Source: Bradyrhizobium tropiciagri (GTDB lineage Bacteria > Pseudomonadota > Alphaproteobacteria > Rhizobiales > Xanthobacteraceae). Taken from it: a DNA stretch of 62,666 nucleotides. Below the pieces are notes generated by a model. That model ran no database searches, had not been told where the DNA came from, and was given only the letters and a program-made list of their open reading frames with translations. Of this stretch, positions 18,028 to 26,286 are shown piece after piece. The stretch is taken from positions 1 to 62,666 of the forward strand of contig NZ_LFLZ01000053.1 in assembly GCF_001189845.1 (NCBI RefSeq). The letters are read 5' to 3'. Made by a program: the position numbers and the translations under genes. Position 1 is the stretch's first letter; each line of letters opens with the position of its first letter.

Positions 18028-19115
18028 TGGCAGCGGCGGACCAGATCCCGGTCACGGTGCTGACCGGCTTCCTCGGCAGCGGAAAGACCACGGTGCTGAA
18101 CCATCTGCTGCGCCAGAAGGAGCTGAATGGCGTCGTCGCCATCATCAACGAGTTCGGCGAGGTGGCGCTGGATCATCTTTTGGTCGAGAGCAGCGAGGAT
18201 CGTCTCGCGCTGCTCGACAATGGCTGCATCTGCTGCTCGGTGCGCGAGGATCTGATCGAGACGCTGGCCGATCTCGCCGCTCGCCGCTCCGCCGGCACGA
18301 TCCCGCCGTTCCACCGCGTGCTGGTCGAGACCACCGGGCTCGCCGATCCCGTGCCGGTGCTGCACACGCTGATGACCGCGCCCGATATCATCGGTCGCTA
18401 CCGGATCGACGGCGTGGTCGCGACCGTCGATGCCGTCAATGGCGCGCACACGCTTGCGGCGCATGACGAAGCCGTCAGGCAGATTGCAGTCGCCGACCGG
18501 CTGCTCGTGACCAAGACCGACCTTACTGCTGACCATGTGCTGGCGCGGCTTGATGCTCGACTTGCAGCAATCAATCCAGTCGCGGCGCGCCGCCGCGTGC
18601 GGAATGGGGTGGTCGATCCGGCAAAAGTGCTCGATGCCGGGATGTTCGACCCCGCTGGGCGGTCCGCCGATGTCGTGCGCTGGTTCGATCTGGCATCACA
18701 GACGGCCAACGAACCGCACCATCACGAAGATCACGATTGCGATGGCGATGCGTGCGACCACCACGGTCACCACGCGCACGACACCGACGTATCGTCCTAC
18801 AGCCTGATCATCGACGAGCCGATCCAGCGCGACGCATTCGCGCGCTGGCTCGACTATGTCGCGGCGCTGAGGGGCGAGGACCTGCTGCGCTTCAAGGCGA
18901 TCGTACATGTCGTCGAGCAGCCCGATACGCCCATCGTGGTGCACGGCGTGCAGCATGTGTTCCATCCACCGATCACGCTTGCCGGCTGGCCATCGGCGGA
19001 CCGCCGCTCGCGGCTCGTCTTCATCGTGCGCGGCATCCCGCGCCAGATCATCGAGAACACCTTGTGCAAATTTGCCGCGGTGAGCCCTGCGGCGATCCAG
19101 CGATCCGCGGCCTAG
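18027..19115 (+). CDS. CobW/G3E-family metallochaperone GTPase
   Basis: This 362-residue G3E GTPase has Walker A GFLGSGKTT (residues 14-22), a CxCC metal-binding motif at 67-70 (GCICCS), the switch region VETTGLADP, and guanine specificity TKTD in place of NKxD. A histidine/aspartate-rich linker follows (about residues 231-252, HHHEDHD then HHGHHAH). A CobW C-terminal domain completes the protein. COG0523 proteins of this kind hand zinc, cobalt, nickel or iron to client enzymes. It is translationally coupled to the amidohydrolase upstream, the obvious client; the downstream amine oxidase uses copper in the periplasm and is less likely. The upstream in-frame extension into the amidohydrolase gene was rejected. 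Confidence 0.88.
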   Translation: MAAADQIPVTVLTGFLGSGKTTVLNHLLRQKELNGVVAIINEFGEVALDHLLVESSEDRLALLDNGCICCSVREDLIETLADLAARRSAGTIPPFHRVLVETTGLADPVPVLHTLMTAPDIIGRYRIDGVVATVDAVNGAHTLAAHDEAVRQIAVADRLLVTKTDLTADHVLARLDARLAAINPVAARRRVRNGVVDPAKVLDAGMFDPAGRSADVVRWFDLASQTANEPHHHEDHDCDGDACDHHGHHAHDTDVSSYSLIIDEPIQRDAFARWLDYVAALRGEDLLRFKAIVHVVEQPDTPIVVHGVQHVFHPPITLAGWPSADRRSRLVFIVRGIPRQIIENTLCKFAAVSPAAIQRSAA

Positions 19116-19153
19116 GCGGAATTTACTTCAGACACTGCTTCAGGGAGAGGGAC

Positions 19154-20470
19154 ATGACTGAGAATTCAAAGACGAACCCGTCGTCCGGCCGGCTCAACCG
19201 GCGCACGCTGCTGAAAGCCGCGGGCGCCACCGGTCTCGCATCCGCGATGAACGTGCCGTTGGTCAACATCGCACGCGCCGCCGGCAACACCATCAAGATC
19301 GGCTGGGTCGGTTGCCTCTCCGGCGTCCGCGCGCCGTTTGCCGAGCCCGACACCTGGATTCACGAACGCATCAAGGCCCGCCTCAAGGATGGTCTCAAGA
19401 TCGGCGGCAAGACCTGGCAGGTCGAGTTTGTCTTCAAGGACAATCAATCCGATCCGAACCGTTCGTCGGTGGTTGCGAGCGAGCTGGTGCTGCGGGAGAA
19501 ATGCGACCTGATCCTGATCGAGGACGGCGACGCGCAGGCGCCGGTGCAGGAGCTCGCCGATGCCCGCGGCATTCCCTCGATCTCGACCATGGTGCCGTGG
19601 CAGGGCTGGATGTTTCCGCGCAAGTCGACTCCCGATAAGGGCTTCCCTTACAGCTATCACTTCTTCTGGGGCGCCGATGATGTCGTGAAGAACTTCCTCG
19701 GCATGTGGCAGTCGGTCGAGACCAACAAGAAGGTCGGCACGCTCTATATCGACAATCCCGCTGGCCAGGCGTTCTCCGACCCGAAGGTCGGTTTGCCCGG
19801 CGGCATCACGCAGGCGGGCTATCAGGAATTCTCTGCCGGAAAATTCCAGATTGCGACCGACGACTTCACCAATCAGGTGTCGTCGTTCAAGAACAACGGC
19901 GTCGACATCGTCTCGGGCTTCACTTACGGCAATCACTGGGTGACGCTGTGGAACCAGGCCGCCCAGGCCGGTTTCAAGCCGCAGATCTGCACCGTCGCGG
20001 CGGCGTTCCTGTTTCCGAGTGCGGTGAACGCGCTCGGCGATCGCGGCGACGGCATGTCCACCGAAGTGTGGTGGACGCCAGCCTATCCGTTCAAGTCGTC
20101 GCTGACCGGGCAGAGCGCTGCCGAACTCGCCGCGGAATGGGAGAAGACGACGGGCAAGCAATGGACTCAGCCGATCGGTTACGCCCACGCCTTGTGGGAG
20201 GTTGCGCTCGCCGCACTGCAGAACAGCGATCCAAAGGACAAGAACTCGCTGCGCGATGCCATCGCGGGTCTCGACATGGAGACGGTGGTCGGGCCGGTGA
20301 AGTTCAAGGGAACGCCGATCAAGAACGTCGCGGTGACCTCGCTGTCCGGCGGGCAATGGCGCAAGAGCAAGGGTGGCAAGTCGAAATACGAGCTCCTGAT
20401 CGTGCACAATGGTACGGCGCCGTTCATTCCGAAGCAGGCCGATCTCCAGCTGCTCTCCAAGCTGGCTTGA
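19154..20470 (+). CDS. ABC transporter solute-binding protein (branched-chain type)
   Basis: This 438-residue periplasmic binding protein has a twin-arginine-like signal (NRRTLLKAAG, residues about 15-24) and likely cleavage after ARAA near residue 43. This suggests Tat export of a folded protein. The mature fold is type I periplasmic binding (GWVGCLSGVRAPFAEPD, FVFKDNQSDPNRSSVVASELV, VPWQGWMFPR). GGGAGAGG precedes the ATG. It heads the second importer in the window, directly before two ATPases and two permeases. Its sequence is clearly different from the amide-type receptor at 5010, so a different ligand is expected, perhaps an amine or amino-acid derivative given the amine oxidase in the same run. 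Confidence 0.86.
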   Translation: MTENSKTNPSSGRLNRRTLLKAAGATGLASAMNVPLVNIARAAGNTIKIGWVGCLSGVRAPFAEPDTWIHERIKARLKDGLKIGGKTWQVEFVFKDNQSDPNRSSVVASELVLREKCDLILIEDGDAQAPVQELADARGIPSISTMVPWQGWMFPRKSTPDKGFPYSYHFFWGADDVVKNFLGMWQSVETNKKVGTLYIDNPAGQAFSDPKVGLPGGITQAGYQEFSAGKFQIATDDFTNQVSSFKNNGVDIVSGFTYGNHWVTLWNQAAQAGFKPQICTVAAAFLFPSAVNALGDRGDGMSTEVWWTPAYPFKSSLTGQSAAELAAEWEKTTGKQWTQPIGYAHALWEVALAALQNSDPKDKNSLRDAIAGLDMETVVGPVKFKGTPIKNVAVTSLSGGQWRKSKGGKSKYELLIVHNGTAPFIPKQADLQLLSKLA

Positions 20471-20471
20471 G

Positions 20472-21202
20472 ATGGCACCGCTTCTGCGCGTCAGCGGGCT
20501 CTTCAAGCGCTTCGGCGAGATCGTGGTCGCCGACAATGTCAGCTTCGAGCTGGCGCGCGGCGAGTGCCTCGGCGTGATCGGCCCGAACGGCGCCGGCAAG
20601 AGCTCGCTGCTCAACCTGATCGTCGGCCTGCTCACGGCCGACGGCGGGTCGATCATGCTCGACGACGAGGAGATAACCGGCCTGCCGCCGCATCGCCGGG
20701 CGCGGATGGGGCTCGGGCGCGCGTTCCAGATCCCGCAGCCGTTTCCGCATCTGTCGGTCTATGAGAACGCGCTGGTCGCGGCGTCCTACGGCGCGGGTCT
20801 CTATGGCGAGGCGGCGTCGAGCTGGACCATGCAGGTGTTGCAGCGGACCGGGCTCGACGCCAAGGCGGACAAGCTCGCCGGCGCCTTGCCGTTGATCGAC
20901 CGCAAGCGGCTGGAATTCGCCAAGCGCTGGCCTCGAAGCCCAAGCTGATCCTGCTCGACGAGATCGCCGCCGGGCTGACCGAGCCCGAGGTCGAGCGCCT
21001 CGTTGCCATCATCAAGGGCGTGAAGGCCGATCACGCCATGATCTGGATCGAGCACATTCCGCACGCGCTGCGCGCGGTGTCGGACCGCATCCTGGTGCTC
21101 GATTTCGGCCGCAAGGTGCTCGAAGGACCGCCGGCTGACGTCATGGACAGCGCCGTGGTGCGCGAAATCTATATGGGATTGAAGGCCGATGGCGTTGCTT
21201 GA
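20472..21202 (+). pseudogene. ABC transporter ATPase (LivG-like), frameshifted
   Basis: The N-terminal part is intact (Walker A GPNGAGKSS, GLGRAFQIPQPFPHLSVYENALVAA) but the frame is lost near 20924 just after LIDRKRLEFAK. The remaining ATPase continues in another frame with LILLDEIAAGLTEPEVERLV, the H-loop WIEHIPHAL and a normal C-terminus ending at 21202. Restoring one G (AAGCGC to AAGGCGC) gives LEFAKALASKPKLILLDE, exactly the expected join. The LSGGQ signature is degenerate (ALPLIDRKRLEFAKAL), as is common in this LivG subgroup. It is either a real one-base deletion or a consensus error; a lesion here would inactivate the second importer. Confidence 0.85.
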
Positions 21203-21887
21203 TGTGAACGGCCTGCAGATATTCTACGGCGATCTCCAGGCCGTGTTCGACATGAACTTCACCGTCGCGGACGGCGAGGCGGTGGCGCTGGTCGGCGCCA
21301 ACGGCGCCGGCAAGTCGACGTTCCTCAAAGCGCTGGTCGGGCTCAACGAGGAGCGGCGCGGGGCGGTGCGTTTCGACGGCATCGACATCTCGCAGATGCC
21401 GGCCGAGCAGGTGTCGCGGCTCGGCCTCATCATGGTGCCCGAGGGACGCCTGCTGTTCGACTCGCTGACCATCGAGGAGAACCTCTTGATGGGCATGGTG
21501 AACCGGCGCAAGGGCAGCTGGACCTTGCGGCGGGTATTCGACCTGTTCCCGATCCTGGAAGAGCGGCGGCGGATGTTTCCCGGCCAGCTCTCCGGCGGCC
21601 AGCAGCAGATGGCGGCGATCGGCCGCGCGCTGATGTCGAACCCGCGGCTGCTGCTGTGCGACGAGATTTCGCTCGGGCTCGCGCCCGTCGTGGTCGAGCA
21701 GATCTATCGATCCTTTGCCGACATCCGCCGCGAGGGCACCGCCGTCGTGCTGGTCGAGCAGGACGTCAAGCGGGCGCTCGCGACCTCGGAGCGGATCTAT
21801 TGCCTGTTGAAGGGGCGGGTGTCGCTGACCGGCCCGGCGCAAGGGTTGCAGCCGGAGCAGCTGACGCACGCTTATTTCGGAAACTAG
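21189..21887 (+). CDS. ABC transporter ATPase (LivF-like)
   Basis: This 232-residue ATPase has Walker A GANGAGKST, Q-loop VPEGRLLFDSLTIEENL, signature LSGGQQQMAAIGRAL, Walker B LLLCDEISLGLAP and H-loop LVEQDV. It is a normal-length LivF-type subunit, overlapping the preceding LivG-like gene by 14 bases. It is the second ATPase of the importer encoded from 19154 to 23797. Confidence 0.9.
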   Translation: MALLDVNGLQIFYGDLQAVFDMNFTVADGEAVALVGANGAGKSTFLKALVGLNEERRGAVRFDGIDISQMPAEQVSRLGLIMVPEGRLLFDSLTIEENLLMGMVNRRKGSWTLRRVFDLFPILEERRRMFPGQLSGGQQQMAAIGRALMSNPRLLLCDEISLGLAPVVVEQIYRSFADIRREGTAVVLVEQDVKRALATSERIYCLLKGRVSLTGPAQGLQPEQLTHAYFGN

Positions 21888-21905
21888 CCAGGATTGGCAA
21901 CGAAC

Positions 21906-22772
21906 ATGATCTGGGTTGAGACATTGATCAACGGGGCCCTGCTGGGCGGGCTCTACGCGCTGCTCGGCATCGGGCTCGCTTTGGTGTTCGGCGTGATGCG
22001 CGTCGTCAACATCGCGCATGGCGAGTTCATGGTGCTGAGCGCGTTCTGCGCCGTGCTGCTTTCCAACCTGTTTCCGCAGGTGTCGCCGCTGCTGATGCTG
22101 ATTCCGGTGATCGCTTTGTCCTTTGCGGTCGGATGGCTCTACCAGGCCGTCATCGTCAACCGGGTCGTGACGTCGCCCGATCCGCTGTCGCCGCTGCTTT
22201 TGACCTTCGGCGTCTCGGTGATCCTGCGCAACGTGACGGTCGAGGTGTTCGGCGCCGACGTGCGCAGCCTGCAGGTCGGCGAGCTCTCCCGCGCCAGCCT
22301 CGAGATCGCCGGCCTCAACATCGGCATCATGCCGCTGCTGACCTTGGTGCTCGCCGCACTGCTGTTCATGGCGCTGCAACTGGTGCTGCGCCATACCGAG
22401 TTTGGCCGGATCGTGCGCGCCACCGCTGACCGCCGCGACATCGTCCGGCTGTCCGGGGTCAAGCCGGACCGGGTCTATAACTACGTCATGGGCCTGTCGC
22501 TGGCGCTCGGCGCGATCGGCGGCGTGCTGCTCGCGGTGCGTTCGAGCTTCACGCCCTTCTCGGGCGCGGAGCGGCTCCTGATCGCCTTCGAGGTCGTGGT
22601 GCTCGGCGGGCTCGGCTCGTTCTGGGGCGCGCTGCTCGGCGGCATCGCGCTCGGCATGGCGCAATTGATCGGGCTGAAGATCGATCCGAATGCGGGACTG
22701 CTCTACGCGCACCTCTTGTTCTTCATCATGCTGTTGATCCGCCCGTCGGGTCTCGTGTCGAGCAGGGTGTGA
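21906..22772 (+). CDS. ABC transporter permease (LivH-like)
   Basis: This 288-residue inner-membrane permease has the LivH hallmarks LVFGVMRVVNIAHGEFMVL, RHTEFGRIVRATADRRDIVRLSGV and VVLGGLGSFWGALLGG. It has about eight hydrophobic segments. The ATG at 21906 is preferred over a TTG at 21894. It is intact, unlike the corresponding permease of the first importer. It lies 18 bases after the LivF-like stop. Confidence 0.88.
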   Translation: MIWVETLINGALLGGLYALLGIGLALVFGVMRVVNIAHGEFMVLSAFCAVLLSNLFPQVSPLLMLIPVIALSFAVGWLYQAVIVNRVVTSPDPLSPLLLTFGVSVILRNVTVEVFGADVRSLQVGELSRASLEIAGLNIGIMPLLTLVLAALLFMALQLVLRHTEFGRIVRATADRRDIVRLSGVKPDRVYNYVMGLSLALGAIGGVLLAVRSSFTPFSGAERLLIAFEVVVLGGLGSFWGALLGGIALGMAQLIGLKIDPNAGLLYAHLLFFIMLLIRPSGLVSSRV

Positions 22773-22777
22773 CGCCG

Positions 22778-23797
22778 ATGCCGACGCGGACAATTCTGAT
22801 GGCCTCTACCATCGTGCTCGTCGCGCTCATTGCCGGCGCGCCCTTCGTGCTCAACGAGGGTTTCCTGCGGCTCGCGACCGAATGCCTGCTGCTGCTGACG
22901 ATGGCGCAGATGTGGAACCTGCTCGCGGGCTATGCCGGACTGGTGTCGCTCGGTCACCAGGTCTTCATCGCCTTCGGCGCCTATGCGCTGTTCCTGACCT
23001 CGGGCTGGCTCGAGGTCACCCCGATCTGGGTGCTGCCGGTCGCACCGCTGGTGGCGGGCGCGGTCGCGGCGATCATCGCGTTTCCGCTGTTCCGGCTGCG
23101 CGACGCCTATTTCTCGATCGCGATGTGGGTGTTTGCCGAGATCATCGGCGCGTTCACGATGAAGTCGCAGGAGGTCGGCGGCACGTCCGGCATGCCGCTC
23201 GCGACCAGCAAGCTGATCAATTTCGACTGGTTCGAGCCGACGATGTTCTGGCTCGCCGGCGGCCTGACGCTCGTCACCATCGCGGCGCTGTACAAGATGA
23301 TGACCTCGAGCTTCGGGCTCGGGCTGATGAGTGTGCGCGACAATGATCTTGCGGCGATGAGCGTCGGCGTCGACGTCCGCCATAACCGCTTCATCGCCTT
23401 CGTGCTCTCGGCCGCCGGATGCGGGCTTGCGGGTGCGTTGAGCTTCATGGGCAATTTGTTCATCGCGCCGCTCGCGGCATTCGACGTCAACTGGTCGGTC
23501 TACATGATGTTCATCGTGATCATCGGCGGTATCGGGACGCTGGAAGGCCCGATCCTCGGTGTCATCATCTTCTTCGGTCTGCGCGAATTGATGACCGGGC
23601 CGCTCGGCTTGTCCGGCGGCTGGTATCTGGTCGGGCTCGGCATTATCGCCGTCGTCGTGATGATCGTGGCGCCGCGCGGCATCTGGCCGGCTTTGCGCGA
23701 TCGCCTCGGCGTGCGGCTGCTCGATGTCCACCGCGCCGCGCCGCGTCCGGCCACGGCCACCATCCTGCCGGGCGCATCGGAACGGGTTACCGGATGA
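22778..23797 (+). CDS. ABC transporter permease (LivM-like)
   Basis: This permease of about 339 residues has LivM features: MWNLLAGYAGLVSLGHQVF, FPLFRLRDAYFSIAMWVF, SVRDNDLAAMSVGVDVRHNRF and GGIGTLEGPILG. The start could be the ATG at 22778 or a GTG at 22769 that overlaps the LivH-like stop by four bases; GGG lies about ten bases before the ATG. It completes the second importer. The copper amine oxidase starts 65 bases downstream. Confidence 0.87.
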   Translation: MPTRTILMASTIVLVALIAGAPFVLNEGFLRLATECLLLLTMAQMWNLLAGYAGLVSLGHQVFIAFGAYALFLTSGWLEVTPIWVLPVAPLVAGAVAAIIAFPLFRLRDAYFSIAMWVFAEIIGAFTMKSQEVGGTSGMPLATSKLINFDWFEPTMFWLAGGLTLVTIAALYKMMTSSFGLGLMSVRDNDLAAMSVGVDVRHNRFIAFVLSAAGCGLAGALSFMGNLFIAPLAAFDVNWSVYMMFIVIIGGIGTLEGPILGVIIFFGLRELMTGPLGLSGGWYLVGLGIIAVVVMIVAPRGIWPALRDRLGVRLLDVHRAAPRPATATILPGASERVTG

Positions 23798-23862
23798 AGC
23801 AGGCCTTCACGCCGTCACCATTGCTTGTATTCTGACCGTTCTGGCTTTGAGTGGAGGGCGTG

Positions 23863-25875
23863 ATGGCTCTGGTATTTCGGGGATGCGGATGGGCAGTGGC
23901 CGGCCTGGTCGTGGCGACGTTGACGGCGCCGTTGCCGGCGCAGGCCGAGCGCAGGATGTGGCCGCAGGCGGCCGCGACGCACCCGATGGACGGGTTGACG
24001 ACGGACGAGATCCGTTCGGTGACCGAAATCCTCCGTGGCGCCGGCAAGCTCGACGATGCCGCGCGGGTCGTCTCGATGACCGTCGACGAGGATCCCAAGG
24101 ACGAGGTGCGGGCGTGGAAGCCGGGACAGCCGTTCGCACGCCGGGCGAACGCGACGCTGCTGAGCGGCGGGCATCTCTACGAATCTCATATCGATCTCGC
24201 CGCGCGCAGCCTCGTCGGCTGGGACGAGGTCAGCGATCATGAGGCCGCGCTGACCATCGACGAACTGATGTCCGCCGGCGACCTGCCGAAGCAGGACCCG
24301 CGCTGGATCGCGGCGATGGCCAAGCGTGGCATCACCGATTTCCACAACGTCATGTGCCTGCCGCTCACGGTCGGGCCGGTGAGCGACCCGGCCATGAAGG
24401 GCCGCCGCCTGCTCAACGTGCCCTGCGTCGACACCACGGGCGCTGCCAACAATCTCTGGGGCAAGCCGATCGAGAATCTGGTCGCCCAGGTCGATCTCAA
24501 GAGCAAGACGGTGCTGTCGGTGACCGATCTCGGCGTGGTGACGCCGCCGCCGCAGTCGCCTTCGCACGCCTATGCCGACTCCGGAAAATACCGCAAGCCG
24601 CCGAAACCGATCGAGATCACCGCGCCCGAGGGCAGTAATGTGAAAGTGGAGGGCGGCCAGGTCCGCTGGGACAATTGGTCGTTCCATGTCCGCCTCGAGC
24701 CGCGCGTCGGCGCGGTGCTGTCGCTGATCCGCTACGACGACCACGGCACCTTCCGCGACATCGCCTATCAGATCTCGGCGAGCGAGATGTTCGTGCCCTA
24801 TATGGATCCGGCGCCGACTTGGTCGTTCCGCGCCTATATGGATATCGGCGAATACGGCTTTGGCGTGCTCTCCAGCGAATTGCAGCGCGGCATCGACTGT
24901 CCCGAAGGCGCGCATTTCCTCGACCTGACGATCTCGGACACCAAGGGCAATCCGGTCGTCTCCAAGGGCGCGGTCTGCATCTTCGAGCGCCCGACCGGCG
25001 ATCCGATCTGGCGCCACAGCGAGCTGATCAACAACACGGCCGAAGTGCGCCCGAACAACGAGCTGGTGGTGCGGATGGCGCCGGTGGTCGGCAATTACGA
25101 CTACCTGGTGGACTATGTGTTCGACCGTGCCGGCAATATCGACGTCCGGCTCGGCGCCTACGGCATCGATGCGACCAAGGGCGTCGCCAGCAAGACACTG
25201 AGCGACCCGACCGCCGCGCAGGATACCGCCTATGGGACGCTGGTCGACGAGCGGCTGCTCGCGGTCAATCACGATCACTACATGACGTTCCGGATCGACA
25301 TGGACGTCGACGGCACCTCGAACCGGCTGGTCGAGGATCGCTTCAGCGTCCGCCGGCTGGAGCAGGGCCAGCGCAAGAGCCTGTGGCAGGTCGACACCAA
25401 GCCGGTCGCGACCGAAGGGCCGGTCACGACGCCGCTGAGCGCCGCCCAGTTCAGGATCGAGAGTGCAGGCAAGACCAACAAGCAGGGCTATCGCACCAGC
25501 TATCAGATCATGCCCGGCCATTCCGACGTCTCGCTGCTCGCCAAGGACGATCCGATCCAGTTGCGCGCAGGCTTCAGCGCCTACACGCTGTGGAGCTCGG
25601 CCTACGCCCGGGATGAGCGCTACGCCGCGGGCATGTATCCGAACGAAAACCCTGAGGTCGACGGCTTGCCGAAATGGACCGCGGCGAAGCGGCCGATCGA
25701 GGATCGCGACTTGGTGCTCTGGTACACGGTCGGCTTCCGCCACGTGCCGCGCGCCGAGGATTGGCCCGTGATGCCGGGCCTCTGGCATGGCTTCCGGCTG
25801 CGGCCGTTCAACTTCTTCGACCGCAATCCCGCGCTCGACGTACCGCCGATGGTGAATGCCAGGGAGAGCAAATGA
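23863..25875 (+). CDS. Periplasmic copper amine oxidase
   Basis: This 670-residue secreted copper amine oxidase has a signal peptide with likely cleavage after A28 (PAQA-ERR). The topaquinone precursor is Y412 in the consensus N-Y-D-Y (VVGNYDYLVDY). The catalytic base is D327 in AYMDIGEYGFG. Copper ligands are H470 and H472 (NHDHYMTF) and H642 (GLWHGFRLRPFNFF). All cofactor and metal residues are present, so it should convert primary amines to aldehydes with release of ammonia and hydrogen peroxide. The ATG at 23863 has GGAGG five bases upstream. It follows the second importer and overlaps a small secreted protein by 4 bases. The aldehyde dehydrogenase at 29798 could take its products. Confidence 0.92.
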   Translation: MALVFRGCGWAVAGLVVATLTAPLPAQAERRMWPQAAATHPMDGLTTDEIRSVTEILRGAGKLDDAARVVSMTVDEDPKDEVRAWKPGQPFARRANATLLSGGHLYESHIDLAARSLVGWDEVSDHEAALTIDELMSAGDLPKQDPRWIAAMAKRGITDFHNVMCLPLTVGPVSDPAMKGRRLLNVPCVDTTGAANNLWGKPIENLVAQVDLKSKTVLSVTDLGVVTPPPQSPSHAYADSGKYRKPPKPIEITAPEGSNVKVEGGQVRWDNWSFHVRLEPRVGAVLSLIRYDDHGTFRDIAYQISASEMFVPYMDPAPTWSFRAYMDIGEYGFGVLSSELQRGIDCPEGAHFLDLTISDTKGNPVVSKGAVCIFERPTGDPIWRHSELINNTAEVRPNNELVVRMAPVVGNYDYLVDYVFDRAGNIDVRLGAYGIDATKGVASKTLSDPTAAQDTAYGTLVDERLLAVNHDHYMTFRIDMDVDGTSNRLVEDRFSVRRLEQGQRKSLWQVDTKPVATEGPVTTPLSAAQFRIESAGKTNKQGYRTSYQIMPGHSDVSLLAKDDPIQLRAGFSAYTLWSSAYARDERYAAGMYPNENPEVDGLPKWTAAKRPIEDRDLVLWYTVGFRHVPRAEDWPVMPGLWHGFRLRPFNFFDRNPALDVPPMVNARESK

Positions 25876-26177
25876 GCGGCCGCGTGCCTCGCCTTGGCGC
25901 GATGGCCGGTGCGCTGCTGGCGCTGTTGGCCGCGCAGCCAGCCGCGCGCGGCGCTGCTGCCGAAAGCGGCGTTGACGATGCGTCCTTGCTCTATCTGAGC
26001 GGCGTCGACTGGGAGCGCCAATCTGCGCCGCGCAAGCTAGCGCTCGCGGCTGACTTCATGCGGATCTTCTGCACGGATCAGAGAATGTCGGCCGCATCGC
26101 TCGCCGACTGCCTCGACCGCGGCAAGGCGGATGGCGCGCCGTTCGAGCGGGCGATCGCTTGCGTGAGTGCGAGATGA
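25872..26177 (+). CDS. Small secreted protein coupled to amine oxidase
   Basis: This 101-residue protein has an N-terminal signal peptide (hydrophobic core AMAGALLALLAA, cleavage near ARGAAA-ES). The mature part of about 70 residues carries three cysteines (FCTDQ, DCLDR, ACVSAR). Its ATG overlaps the amine oxidase stop (ATGA), so the two are translated together and may act together in the periplasm. I do not recognise the family. A structural partner, a copper-delivery helper or a subunit are all possible; no metal-binding motif such as CxxxC is evident. Confidence 0.7.
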   Translation: MSGRVPRLGAMAGALLALLAAQPAARGAAAESGVDDASLLYLSGVDWERQSAPRKLALAADFMRIFCTDQRMSAASLADCLDRGKADGAPFERAIACVSAR

Positions 26178-26197
26178 TTTTCGCGTAGCCCTATCCC

Positions 26198-26282
26198 CGT
26201 CATTGCGAGCGAAGCGAAGCAATCCATCTCTCCACAAGCGGAGATATGGATTGCTTCGTCGCTATCGCTCCTCGCAATGACG
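26198..26282. repeat. Rhizobial palindromic element, copy B (inverted)
   Basis: An 85-base palindrome, the inverted counterpart of the element at 16081-16167: 37 bases of its right side and 30 of its left side match that element's opposite sides exactly after reverse complementation. It lies between the end of the amine-oxidase operon and the convergent aminotransferase, where it could also stop transcription from both sides. Confidence 0.85.
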
Positions 26283-26286
26283 CGTC

